Below, piece after piece: positions 42,685-50,419 of a stretch of 64,000 nt of DNA. The stretch's first letter is position 1. The number at the start of each line of letters is the position of its first letter. Under the pieces are notes generated by a model, which did no database searches, was not told where the DNA came from, and was given only the letters and a program-made list of their open reading frames with translations. Origin of the DNA: Halomontanus rarus. GTDB taxonomy: Archaea > Halobacteriota > Halobacteria > Halobacteriales > Natrialbaceae. The translations under genes were made by a program, and so were the position numbers. The stretch covers positions 558,001 to 622,000 of the forward strand of contig NZ_CP071598.1 in the NCBI RefSeq assembly GCF_017357405.1. The letters are read 5' to 3'.

Positions 42685-43518
42685 TCAAACCGTCGTGAGG
42701 AACGCCCGGAGTTCCTCGGTTGCACGCCCCCGCTCGTCCCAGAAGACGCAGTGTCCGGCGTTGTCCACGTGCACGAGTCGCCCGTCTGGGAGGAAGGCAG
42801 CTATCTCCCGTTCCCGCTCGCGTTCCACCTCGTCCGCGTCGGCTTTCAGGATTAGCGTCGGCGCTTCGATATCGCCGTACATCTCAGTGGGGTCGAGCAG
42901 TCCGCCCTCGAACGCGCGGGCAATCTCTGGTCGGAGCCGGTGCCTGGCTTCGGCCACTCGGCGTGCGAGGTCGGCCTGTCCGGACTCGGCGAGTTCCCGA
43001 AACATCGTATCGGCCTCGAGGAGTTCCTCGACGCTGTGGTCCTGCCACTCCGCGATCTGCTCCTCGATATCATCGTCTGGTCCGTCCTCGATCACGTCGT
43101 CATTGACCCCGTCGAGCATCCAGACGGGGTCTTCGAGGATGACGGCTCGCGGCCGGTCTGGTCGGCGAGCTGCGGCCTCCGTGACCGTGTCGGCACCCAT
43201 GGAGTGGCCGAACAGGATTGGGTCTTCGAGCGCGAGTGCATCGAGCAATCCGAGCAGGTCCGCCGCCCGCTCGGGCGCGCCGTACCCCTCGTCAGGGGCG
43301 TCGGAACGGCCGTGCCCGCGAGCGTCGTACAGCACGACATCGAAATCGTCTCCGAGTTCACGGGCGAGGTCGAGCCGACAGTATCCGTCGTCGGTGAAGC
43401 CGTGGGAGACGACGAACGGCGGACCCGACCCGTGGGTGCGGCAGTAGTGCAACTCGATGCCATTCGTCTCGACGAATCCGCGCTCCCAACGCTCCGGGAT
43501 CTGAGTCCGTCCACTCAT
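42685..43518 (-). CDS. Alpha/beta hydrolase fold protein
   Basis: A 277-residue alpha/beta hydrolase. The strand-turn VVSHGFTDDG lies near 36-45, the nucleophile elbow LFGHSMGADT near 101-110 (Ser105), an Asp candidate in KADADEVER near 226, and the catalytic His in VDNAGHCVFW near 250. The family includes hydrolases, haloperoxidase-like enzymes and dehalogenases, and the substrate is not evident. Same strand as the preceding esterase gene and 95 bases upstream of it. Confidence 0.88.
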   Translation of the reverse strand: MSGRTQIPERWERGFVETNGIELHYCRTHGSGPPFVVSHGFTDDGYCRLDLARELGDDFDVVLYDARGHGRSDAPDEGYGAPERAADLLGLLDALALEDPILFGHSMGADTVTEAAARRPDRPRAVILEDPVWMLDGVNDDVIEDGPDDDIEEQIAEWQDHSVEELLEADTMFRELAESGQADLARRVAEARHRLRPEIARAFEGGLLDPTEMYGDIEAPTLILKADADEVEREREREIAAFLPDGRLVHVDNAGHCVFWDERGRATEELRAFLTTV

Positions 43519-43836
43519 TAGGTAGGACCTCGCAGTTTGGGTAGAAAAATCGTCCGGTGGTCACCGTGTGTAGGCGCGTGTTTATCTAGTCTTCACTTCA
43601 GGCACGTCCTCGATAATCCCACTGTTTTCAGGGTTCGTAGACGAAGCGTTTGACCACCGCATCCGCCTCGCAAGTGGTTCCATGCCCAGTCACGTAGGGA
43701 CCGAGGAAGACACCCGTGAATCCAGTGGCCACCTCCGTTGAGTGGTAGCGAGCCGCCACCGAAGCAAGTTTTTCGCCATTTATTCTCAATTCGATAATGT
43801 GTGGAGTTTAACCTCTTTCGAACTATAATAGGGAGT
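43519..43836. other. Intergenic region, no supported gene
   Basis: No motif-bearing frame was found. The region is AT-richer toward 43780-43836. GTTTAAC (43806-43812) is a possible TATA element for the following small membrane protein gene. Confidence 0.45.
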
Positions 43837-44007
43837 ATGAGTGACAGGAAGCCGAACAACCCGCTTTCACCGTACTACCCATCTGAGACGCCCGATATTT
43901 CAGGGAACGTCCCGAAGTGGATAGCAATTGGTGTCGTACTCTGGGCAGTTTTCTGGGGGAGTTGGATAGTCCTCTCTCTACTTGGAATCGTCTCACCACC
44001 AATGTAA
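43837..44007 (+). CDS. 56-residue single-helix membrane protein
   Basis: A small protein with a Pro/Ser-rich hydrophilic head (1-27) and one transmembrane helix (about 29-51, IAIGVVLWAVFWGSWIVLSL). It has no Cys. It lies in an AT-richer accessory stretch (43.5-45.3 kb) with other small or broken genes. The start at 43837 is preferred because GTG or other upstream starts would add residues encoded by promoter-like DNA. Function unknown. Confidence 0.6.
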   Translation: MSDRKPNNPLSPYYPSETPDISGNVPKWIAIGVVLWAVFWGSWIVLSLLGIVSPPM

Positions 44008-44167
44008 CAGAGGAGGAACGACCAGTACTGCGTTACTTGCTTCCCCTGTACTAAGCGGAAGAACCGGTCTGAGGTCGGCTGCAAAGAAGAATGAGATTTG
44101 CAATGTGTATATGCATAAGTAGCAACCGGACAATACATAGACCGGCTATCAATTGATAGGATAAACG

Positions 44168-44445
44168 ATGGACGACGTAATCAACTGGTGCGAGGAGCGA
44201 GGAATAGAGATTGAACACACCGATTATGGATTCAAGGAGAGGCCCCTGAACTGGCCGTATTCTATCGCGATTCCCTCCTTCACATAATGATTTCCCAGTC
44301 AGAGAACAACCTCCAGGCTCAAATCCGAGCCGAGCCCGCGGACGTTGAAGTCAACGGTCCGTCGCTCTCTATCCGACGTGATCATGAAACGAGGGTCGTA
44401 GTTAGCCCACCATTCGTGATGGATACGTCCAACACTGAACAATAA
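44168..44445 (+). pseudogene. Probable frameshifted small gene
   Basis: Two short frames abut as TAATG: 44168-44287 (39 residues, MDDVINWCEERGIEIEH..) and 44287-44445 (52 residues, MISQSENNLQAQ..). The second frame stays open upstream and reads AVFYRDSLLHIMISQSENN, which is protein-like and would continue the first frame after a one-base shift near 44250. A single gene of about 90 residues disrupted by an indel is therefore the simplest reading. Two overlapping microgenes are the alternative. No family is recognised. Confidence 0.4.
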
Positions 44446-44663
44446 CAAACGTCTCCCCCATTATTACTATATTTTGACATGTGGTAATTATCAACCCTGT
44501 GAACACCTCGACATCTATTACACTTCCTTACAGCTATGTTGAGATAGAATCCCTCGTTATGTGCGTAGCCTATACTAAGCGAATCGTCCATATCCGAGAT
44601 CGTACGTAAAGTCGAGTGAGGACTTTACTTAATGCACATTCGAACGTATCGTCTCCTGTCGAA

Positions 44664-44861
44664 TCACCCATCAGTGGGTACAGTTAGGGGGAAAACAACA
44701 TAGAAAACGAATGCAAAGCCGATCCCAGTTCCAATAGCGGAGAAAGTTGCCTCCTGCCAAGACTCCCCAAACCCGCCGACCCCGATTACAAACCCCAGAC
44801 CTAAACCAAGGAACAGCCCTAAAATGGCCCTCTGAAATGGAGATTGGAAAATGTCACACAT
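44664..44861 (-). CDS. 65-residue two-helix membrane protein
   Basis: A hydrophobic protein with helices at about 11-29 (Gly-rich, ILGLFLGLGLGFVIGVG) and 42-60, separated by GESWQEAT. TATAAATC on the opposite flank (44885-44892) could serve as its promoter on the minus strand. Function unknown. It lies between the broken gene and a primase fragment in the AT-richer patch. Confidence 0.55.
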   Translation of the reverse strand: MCDIFQSPFQRAILGLFLGLGLGFVIGVGGFGESWQEATFSAIGTGIGFAFVFYVVFPLTVPTDG

Positions 44862-44938
44862 GTCTGAAAATAGCTGTCATGGCTTATAAATCATAGTAAT
44901 TGTACGGTACATTACGGCTGCTCACTGTCTCGCCTGTA

Positions 44939-45175
44939 CTAAGCACAGAACCCTTCTTTGCTACAACCAGTTTCGGTCAGACTACCGTATTCAGTACAGA
45001 GGACAGAGTTAGCGAACTGGTTTTCCGTCGACGAGGCGAATGCTCCTGTCTCTGGCGTCACCGGTATCTTCGTCGCTTTGCCATCCCGTTGTTCTTGTCT
45101 CCAGTACACCCACTGGTCGCGCTCTCGCAGGCCTACTGGAAGTACTGTCTGCTCGATTGATGCGGTAGAACTCAT
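44939..45175 (-). pseudogene. Truncated plasmid/virus-type primase N-terminus
   Basis: The 78-residue frame contains GLRERDQWVYWRQEQRDGK and TKIPVTPETGAFASST, which closely resemble the start of large haloarchaeal DNA primase/polymerase or replication proteins of plasmids and viruses (pattern RDQWVCWR..DGKPTKIPxxP.TG..AS). Those proteins are several hundred residues long. Here the homology stops after about 50 residues and the frame ends soon after, so it is a remnant of an integrated element. Confidence 0.6.
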
Positions 45176-45188
45176 TGATGATACCCCT

Positions 45189-45211
45189 GAGGGGCACTTC
45201 CTGTGCCCCTC
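45189..45211. terminator. 9-bp perfect hairpin upstream of the primase remnant
   Basis: GAGGGGCAC (45189-45197) and GTGCCCCTC (45203-45211) flank a TTCCT loop. It could be a terminator, a replication-related hairpin of the former mobile element, or an attenuator. Confidence 0.4.
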
Positions 45212-45372
45212 GAACAAACGTGTCATAACTCGAGAGGAGTGCCGAGACTCGAGTCGATTCACACTCGAAGACGGAGAGGGCCGAACCACCAGGGGGTAAA
45301 AGCGGAGACAAAGACGGAGACGTACGAGCAACAGGACTTTCGTCGTTCAGGGGAAGAACGAATCGGAGTACC

Positions 45373-46338
45373 ATGACCACGAACGACGGCGATCACGAGC
45401 GGCGCTCCGATTCCGGTCAGCGTTCCGAACCTGCCGACGCCGACGGCTACAATCACATCGATCAGGCTGTCATCGACTCGGTCGGAGCACTCGGCAACCG
45501 CTGGCGCCTCGAGATCCTACTGTCGCTAGCCGAGGCCGAGTGGGAACACAGAACGAACGGCTACGTCCTGTCGTTTACGGAGCTCTACGACGCGGTCGAC
45601 GTCGCGAGTACCTCGCAGTTTTCCTACCACCTCGAGAAACTGGTCGGGCAGTTCGTCGACGAAACCGAAGACGGGTATCGTCTCACTCACGCCGGCGGGA
45701 AACTCGTTCGCGCCATCTTCTCCGGCGTCTACGAGCGTGCACCGGCGTTCGAACCGATCGATCTCGAGGGCGGGTGTCTCGCGTGTGACTCGACGGCACT
45801 CGTCGGGGCCCGTCGAGACGATATGTTCGTCGTGACGTGTGCGGAGTGCGAGACGACGCTCGTCGCCGACTACCTCCCGAGAAGTCAGACGCGGTCACGG
45901 ACGCCCGCGGAGATCGCCGAGAGCGTGAGTCGTCGAATCTGGAGTAGCGTCGTTCTCGTCCGGGGTGGTGTCTGTCCCGAGTGTTACGGCCGCGTCGAGA
46001 CGACCGTCGACTCGCAGGAACTGGGTGAGCGATCGTTCTACACGAGCGTCAGCACCTGCTGTGAGTGTCGATTCACCGTTCACTTGCCGATCGAGGTCTC
46101 GGCCGCGTTTCATCCGGCCGCGATCGGATTCCTCCGGGAACATGGCACGTCCCTGTTCGACGTTCCAATCTGGGAACTGTTCGGCCACATCCGGTCGGAG
46201 ACGCTGTCGACGACCGTGTGCTCCGAGTCGCCGTTCGAGGCGACGGTCGAAATTACCCGTGACGGCGAGACGCTGACGCTCGCACTCGAGGATGACGACT
46301 CGCTGACCGTACGGCCGACCGAACGACTCGAGCGGTGA
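45373..46338 (+). CDS. ArsR-like HTH regulator with zinc-ribbon middle (DUF7351-type)
   Basis: A 321-residue regulator. After an acidic head (1-30), the winged helix spans about 33-118, with GALGNRWRLEILLSLAEAE near 38 and SQFSYHLEKLVGQFV near 77-91. Two Cys pairs, CLACDS near 136 and CAEC near 156, make a zinc ribbon, and CPEC (near 200) with CCEC (near 227) may form a second. The C-terminal domain is beta-rich. This is a common haloarchaeal architecture, and target genes are unknown. Its HTH resembles the one fused to citrate synthase at 52-53 kb. Confidence 0.85.
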   Translation: MTTNDGDHERRSDSGQRSEPADADGYNHIDQAVIDSVGALGNRWRLEILLSLAEAEWEHRTNGYVLSFTELYDAVDVASTSQFSYHLEKLVGQFVDETEDGYRLTHAGGKLVRAIFSGVYERAPAFEPIDLEGGCLACDSTALVGARRDDMFVVTCAECETTLVADYLPRSQTRSRTPAEIAESVSRRIWSSVVLVRGGVCPECYGRVETTVDSQELGERSFYTSVSTCCECRFTVHLPIEVSAAFHPAAIGFLREHGTSLFDVPIWELFGHIRSETLSTTVCSESPFEATVEITRDGETLTLALEDDDSLTVRPTERLER

Positions 46339-46805
46339 GCGAACGGTCGAGGTCGACTCCACCGATAGCCGGACGGTCTACCGACAGATTGCGCTCGACG
46401 GAGACAGGTCCCATACCTCGCGACCGAACCCGTTTCGGAGGGGAGAGATTGAACCGCTGGACGGATGCGGGTATCGGAGAACGAAAGACACTCGCTCAGC
46501 GAGCCGAACGGAGTATACCGTAACCACTGGTAATCGGGACGCGTTCAATCGAACGATTGCTGCTCGATCAGTGTATGAATCGTTTCAGTTATCAGCATAT
46601 TGTATCTATCGATCAAGAATCGTTCTGTCGACCGCTCTCGGGAACGGATATCGAGAGCAGATGCGGTGGCAGACCGCCAGTAGAGTCGCTCGAATGCGAT
46701 CCTCCCGAGAAGGCGAGCCGCGGCTCAAACAAATTTGAGTAATGATTCTGCCAATATGTAATATTATCAATAACACTTATCCCCCGTCAGTGGCTTTCGT
46801 CTGTT
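46339..46805. other. Upstream region of the ABC operon
   Basis: No gene is supported in the first 400 bases. An AT-rich stretch, ATATGTAATATTATCAATAA (46754-46773), followed by ACTTAT near 46776-46781, is a likely promoter about 25 bases before the ATG at 46806. Confidence 0.5.
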
Positions 46806-46859
46806 ATGAATACCCAAGTAACCGTCGCTCGCCGGCACCGTACGACGTTGGAGGGGTGA
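46806..46859 (+). CDS. 17-codon leader reading frame of the ABC operon
   Basis: A short frame (MNTQVTVARRHRTTLEG) begins about 25 bases after a TATA-like ACTTAT and ends three bases before the GTG of the ABC ATPase gene. GGAGGGG (46850-46856) overlaps its last codons and forms an unusually strong Shine-Dalgarno for the GTG at 46863. This suggests that translation passes from a leaderless short frame to the ATPase gene. The peptide is basic, unlike local proteins, so it may matter only as a translated leader. Confidence 0.35.
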   Translation: MNTQVTVARRHRTTLEG

Positions 46860-46862
46860 CCT

Positions 46863-47795
46863 GTGGCAGCAATCGAACTCACCGGACTGACCAAACGCTT
46901 CGACGACGTCGTCGCCGTCGACGACCTCGATCTGACGATCGAAGAGGGAGAGATTTTCGGCTTTCTGGGACCGAACGGGGCCGGAAAGTCCACGACGATC
47001 GACATCCTCCTCGACTTCATTCGACCGACGGAGGGGACCGCGACGGTAGTCGGCCACGACGCACAGGCCGACAGCCTCGCCGTTCGACAGCGGATCGGCG
47101 TCCTCCCCGACGCCTACCACACCTACGATCGACTCACCGGCCGCCAGCACGTCGAGTTCGTCGTCGAGTCGAAAGCGACCGAGACCGAAACGGACGTCGA
47201 CGCCCTCCTCGAGCGGGTCGGCATTCTCGACGCCGCCGACCGGAAGTCCGGTGGCTACTCGAAGGGGATGCGCCAGCGACTCGTCCTCGCGATGGCGCTG
47301 GTCGGCGATCCCGACCTCCTGATCCTGGACGAACCCTCCACGGGGCTGGATCCGAACGGCGCCCGAGAGATGCGCGAGATCATCCAGCAGGAGAACGAAC
47401 GCGGCACGACCGTCTTCTTCTCGAGTCACATCATGGAACAGGTCGAGGCGATCTGCGATCGGGTGGCGATCATCAACCGCGGACGACTGGTCGCTGTCGA
47501 CACGGTCGACGGGCTCCGCAACTCGACCGAAATCGGGACGACGCTCCACGTCTCGACCGCGGGTGTCGACGACGCCGCCCTCGAGACCGTGCGGGGATTC
47601 GACGACGTGACCAGCGTGTCGGTCGACGGTGACCTGCTTCGAGTGACGCTGCGCGGCGGCGGCGCGTTGAAATTCGACGTGCTGAAAGCGCTCGATAGTG
47701 CCGGCGTCTCGATCGAGGATTTCGACGTCGAGGAGTCCTCGCTCGAGGACCTGTTCGTGCGGTACACGACCGACGAACAGGAGGTTCGCGCATGA
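46863..47795 (+). CDS. ABC transporter ATP-binding protein
   Basis: A 310-residue cytoplasmic ATPase of the ABC-2 exporter type. Walker A GPNGAGKSTT lies near 37-46, the Q-loop near 83, the signature SGGYSKGMRQR near 130-140, Walker B LLILDEPSTGLDPNG near 154-168, and the H-loop Ser-Ser-His near 187. A C-terminal domain of about 90 residues follows. The start is GTG at 46863, supported by the strong SD. It overlaps the permease gene by ATGA. Confidence 0.93.
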   Translation: MAAIELTGLTKRFDDVVAVDDLDLTIEEGEIFGFLGPNGAGKSTTIDILLDFIRPTEGTATVVGHDAQADSLAVRQRIGVLPDAYHTYDRLTGRQHVEFVVESKATETETDVDALLERVGILDAADRKSGGYSKGMRQRLVLAMALVGDPDLLILDEPSTGLDPNGAREMREIIQQENERGTTVFFSSHIMEQVEAICDRVAIINRGRLVAVDTVDGLRNSTEIGTTLHVSTAGVDDAALETVRGFDDVTSVSVDGDLLRVTLRGGGALKFDVLKALDSAGVSIEDFDVEESSLEDLFVRYTTDEQEVRA

Positions 47796-48637
47796 GCTGG
47801 CTGGCCGTCGCGAAGAAGGACTTCCGGGACGCCGTCCAGTCTCGCGCACTGTGGGCGCTGCTCGGCGTGTTCGTCGTCGTCTCGACGCTCATGTCCTACG
47901 CGTACGTCGAACTGCCCGAGTTCTTCGGCGGGCCGACGGGGCCGTCGGTCGCCGGACTGATCTTCTTCATGGCTGGGTCGGTCAGCCTGTTCATCACCCT
48001 AACGGCGATCGTCGTCTGCTACAAGGCGATCGCCGGTGAGCGCGAACTGGGGAGTATCAAGTTGCTCCTGGCGTTACCACACACGCGAGGCGAGGTCCTC
48101 CTCGGGAAAGTCCTCGGTCGAGCCGCCGTCCTCGTCGTCGCGGCCGCGATCGGACTCGGAGTCGGATTCGGCGTCGGCTTCGCGTTACTCGGCACGATCG
48201 AGGTCGTCTCGCTCGTCCTGTTCCTGCTGGTCACCCTGCTGTTTACCGGCGTGTTCGCCGCGATCATCGTCTCGCTGTCCGCGACGACGGGGTCGACCGC
48301 TCGAGCGACGACGCTCGCGCTCGGTTTCTTCGTCGTGTTCGAACTGCTCTGGGATTTCGCGCCGCTGGCTGTCGTCTACGTCGTGAACGGGTTCTCACTC
48401 CCCCAGCAGATGCCCGACTGGGTCTTTCTCGTCTCGCAACTCCCGCCGACGTCGGCGTACTTCTCGACGCTCGTCGCGGTGTTGCCCGAGTCCGCCTCCG
48501 CTGCCGGGGCCAGCACGGGTGCCGAGGGGATCGATGCGGTCTACGCGACCCCTGAAATCGGCCTCGTCGTACTCGCGTTCTGGCTCGTCGTCCCGCTGGC
48601 CGTCGGATACCACCGGTTTACGACCGCGGATCTCTAG
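47792..48637 (+). CDS. ABC-2 family permease subunit
   Basis: A 281-residue membrane protein with six hydrophobic segments (first at about 18-38, then at about 58-78, 103-125, 138-160, 170-190 and 255-275). KDFRDAVQSRALW near 9-21 and the cytosolic GERELGSIKLLLALP near 81-95 are typical of the NosY/ABC-2 permease family. Translation is coupled to the ATPase. The substrate is unknown; copper-related NosY, antibiotic or lipid export are all possible. Confidence 0.9.
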   Translation: MSWLAVAKKDFRDAVQSRALWALLGVFVVVSTLMSYAYVELPEFFGGPTGPSVAGLIFFMAGSVSLFITLTAIVVCYKAIAGERELGSIKLLLALPHTRGEVLLGKVLGRAAVLVVAAAIGLGVGFGVGFALLGTIEVVSLVLFLLVTLLFTGVFAAIIVSLSATTGSTARATTLALGFFVVFELLWDFAPLAVVYVVNGFSLPQQMPDWVFLVSQLPPTSAYFSTLVAVLPESASAAGASTGAEGIDAVYATPEIGLVVLAFWLVVPLAVGYHRFTTADL

Positions 48638-49499
48638 GCGGGATACCTCGGAGCCCCCACGAAAACAGTACTCGTGAGGGGCTGGCGGTCTGTCCCGACG
48701 AAAGAAATCCCGAAGCGGAGATCACCAGCGGGGATATATCTTCTGGTGATATCGACCGTCGAAACCGTCCGCGCATTGATTACCGGTCCCCGCATAGCCG
48801 ATACTGTACCCGGGTTAGCTCCTATCCCGACCGTGGCCATCCCCCAACACATCTCTTCCCCCGGCCACGGTCCACCCGGATACTGCTACACGACCCGGAG
48901 ACGAGTCACTCGCGGCGACCATCTCACTCTCGACTCACCGAAGGTTACCCTATAGTAACGACTGACACTACTTACACACTGATCGCACAGCTGTCGCGCG
49001 ATCAGGTGTGGGTTGACTGTCAGTGGCGACTTTAGTCTTCAGAAAACGGAACGGTCAGTGGTGGTCGGCTGAGGTGCAGACGATGTGCGTCGTCTGCGAT
49101 TCCCTGTCAGGATGGAGGGGGACAATCGGACGGAGCGGTGCTCTGGTGTCTGGCAAGACAGCAACTCCCATCGACTGTTACGTCACACGCCATCCCTGCC
49201 ATATAGAGCGACGGTGGCGAGATACTTACTTTCTCTCCCAAAATAATTTGGCTTCTGTGACAGTCACGTCGAGAGACACCGGAGCCACTCGAGACGAGTC
49301 GTCCACGAATCCGCGATCGATACCGCATCCACTGTTCTACGAACACCGACTGGGCCGAAGATCGTGCTCCCCTCGAGTGCCAAAGATGTCGCTAACCGCC
49401 AGGTTGGTGAGAGGTTTGATGTATCGGCCTCGCGCGGTCTCCTGGTGCAGGTATCGTTCGTAGCTGACCATGGGTTCGCGAGTGATCGTCGTATCGTAG
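48638..49499. other. Non-coding stretch with two long hairpins
   Basis: No confident protein gene is seen. GGGATATATC near 48731-48740 is TATA-like. A perfect 10-bp inverted repeat, GACCGTGGCC (48829-48838) and GGCCACGGTC (48863-48872), follows 90 bases later. A second imperfect stem, ACTGATCGC with GCGATCAGG, lies near 48976-49008. This layout would fit a small RNA gene, but no known RNA is recognised. A minus-strand 44-codon frame (49337-49471) is noted separately as uncertain. Confidence 0.35.
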
Positions 49500-49649
49500 T
49501 CAGGCAATTTCGTAGTGGGCGATCTCGTCGGAGCCACACGCTGGACAGGTATTGGTGTCCCTGTCCACGGACGTCCCACAGGAGCGACACTCGTACACGA
49601 CAGTCGGTGAGCGGGTACCTTCGAAAACGCGCTTTACACGGTCGAACAT
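49500..49649 (-). CDS. 49-residue zinc-ribbon microprotein
   Basis: A short frame with a clear zinc ribbon: YECRSCGTSV near 19-28 and NTCPACGSDEI near 33-43, giving two CxxC pairs 10 residues apart. The basic N-terminal helix (MFDRVKRVFEG) resembles that of small haloarchaeal zinc-ribbon proteins. No other frame in this region has comparable character. Function unknown, possibly nucleic-acid or protein binding. Confidence 0.75.
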   Translation of the reverse strand: MFDRVKRVFEGTRSPTVVYECRSCGTSVDRDTNTCPACGSDEIAHYEIA

Positions 49650-50052
49650 AGTGAAATGTGAGAGGATGAAACTGTTATTCGGGACGCACCACCGGCCAGG
49701 GGTCAGGAGACGTCGTCCTATCGATCGATCGGTCGCCCGTTCCGTACCGGAAGAGCGGTCGCGCTACGGGTATCGGGCCCTTACAACGGGGATCGTCTTC
49801 AGAGGCTGGACGTGAGTGGTGCATCGTTCGTCTGATCTGAGACAGTGGGTAGCAGCGTGTGACGAGGGTTCTCCGAATCCCCCTCTCGTCGAGATTTGAT
49901 GCGACGTACCAAATAGGTCCCCCAAGCGGAGTGAAAGTGAAAGAAAAGCCGAGTCCGAAGGGGTCGACGCGTCCTCCAGCTGCCTCTTATAACGTCCAGC
50001 AGGACAGGTGATCACTTACAGGAGCCACGGAATTAGCGGCGAACAGAACGGT
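49650..50052. other. Intergenic region, no supported gene
   Basis: No motif-bearing frame was found. CTCTTATAACG near 49983-49993 is a possible TATA element for the zinc-ribbon gene that follows. Confidence 0.45.
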
Positions 50053-50274
50053 ATGGATCGAGCGCGAGCGTACGCCGGTGATATGCGGTGGGGATGGAAC
50101 TGTCCGCGGTGTAACACGGAAGTAACGGTGTCCAGAAACCGCGACTCCGAGACGTTCGAGTGGCGGTGTCCGTCCGAAACGTGTCTCGCCGTCGGATTCG
50201 GGTTCACGTCGCGACGTCGGGCACGACTCGGGCTGTTAGAGTATCGCGAGCGGTATCAGGAAATCTATCGGTAG
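50053..50274 (+). CDS. 73-residue zinc-ribbon protein
   Basis: A small protein with Cys pairs NCPRCNTEV near 16-24 and CPSETCLAV near 39-47, separated by a beta hairpin, then a basic helix RRRARLGLLEYRERYQEIYR. The spacing fits a treble-clef or ribbon zinc site. The ATG at 50053 is preferred over the frame's upstream start at 50008 because the family-like region begins after it. Function unknown. Confidence 0.7.
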   Translation: MDRARAYAGDMRWGWNCPRCNTEVTVSRNRDSETFEWRCPSETCLAVGFGFTSRRRARLGLLEYRERYQEIYR

Positions 50275-50419
50275 ACGGAATCGAATCGAAAGTCGAGCTC
50301 GAAACCGAAGCCGGGATCGAACTCGAGGAGTGATGGAGTTCGCCTCGAGAGAAGCGAGGTCGTATTCTCAGCGTAAACGGCGGACTGGCCGTCTGGAAAC
50401 TCTCGAAGAGTTCGTGATC

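Noticed and set aside
43593..43859. An 88-residue minus-strand frame
   Set aside because: Gly/Trp/His-rich without a known motif, and it overlaps the start and promoter of the small membrane protein gene at 43837.
49337..49471. A 44-codon minus-strand frame starting MVSYERYLHQETARG
   Set aside because: Its composition is protein-like but it has no motif, is not acidic and could be chance. It was kept only as a note.
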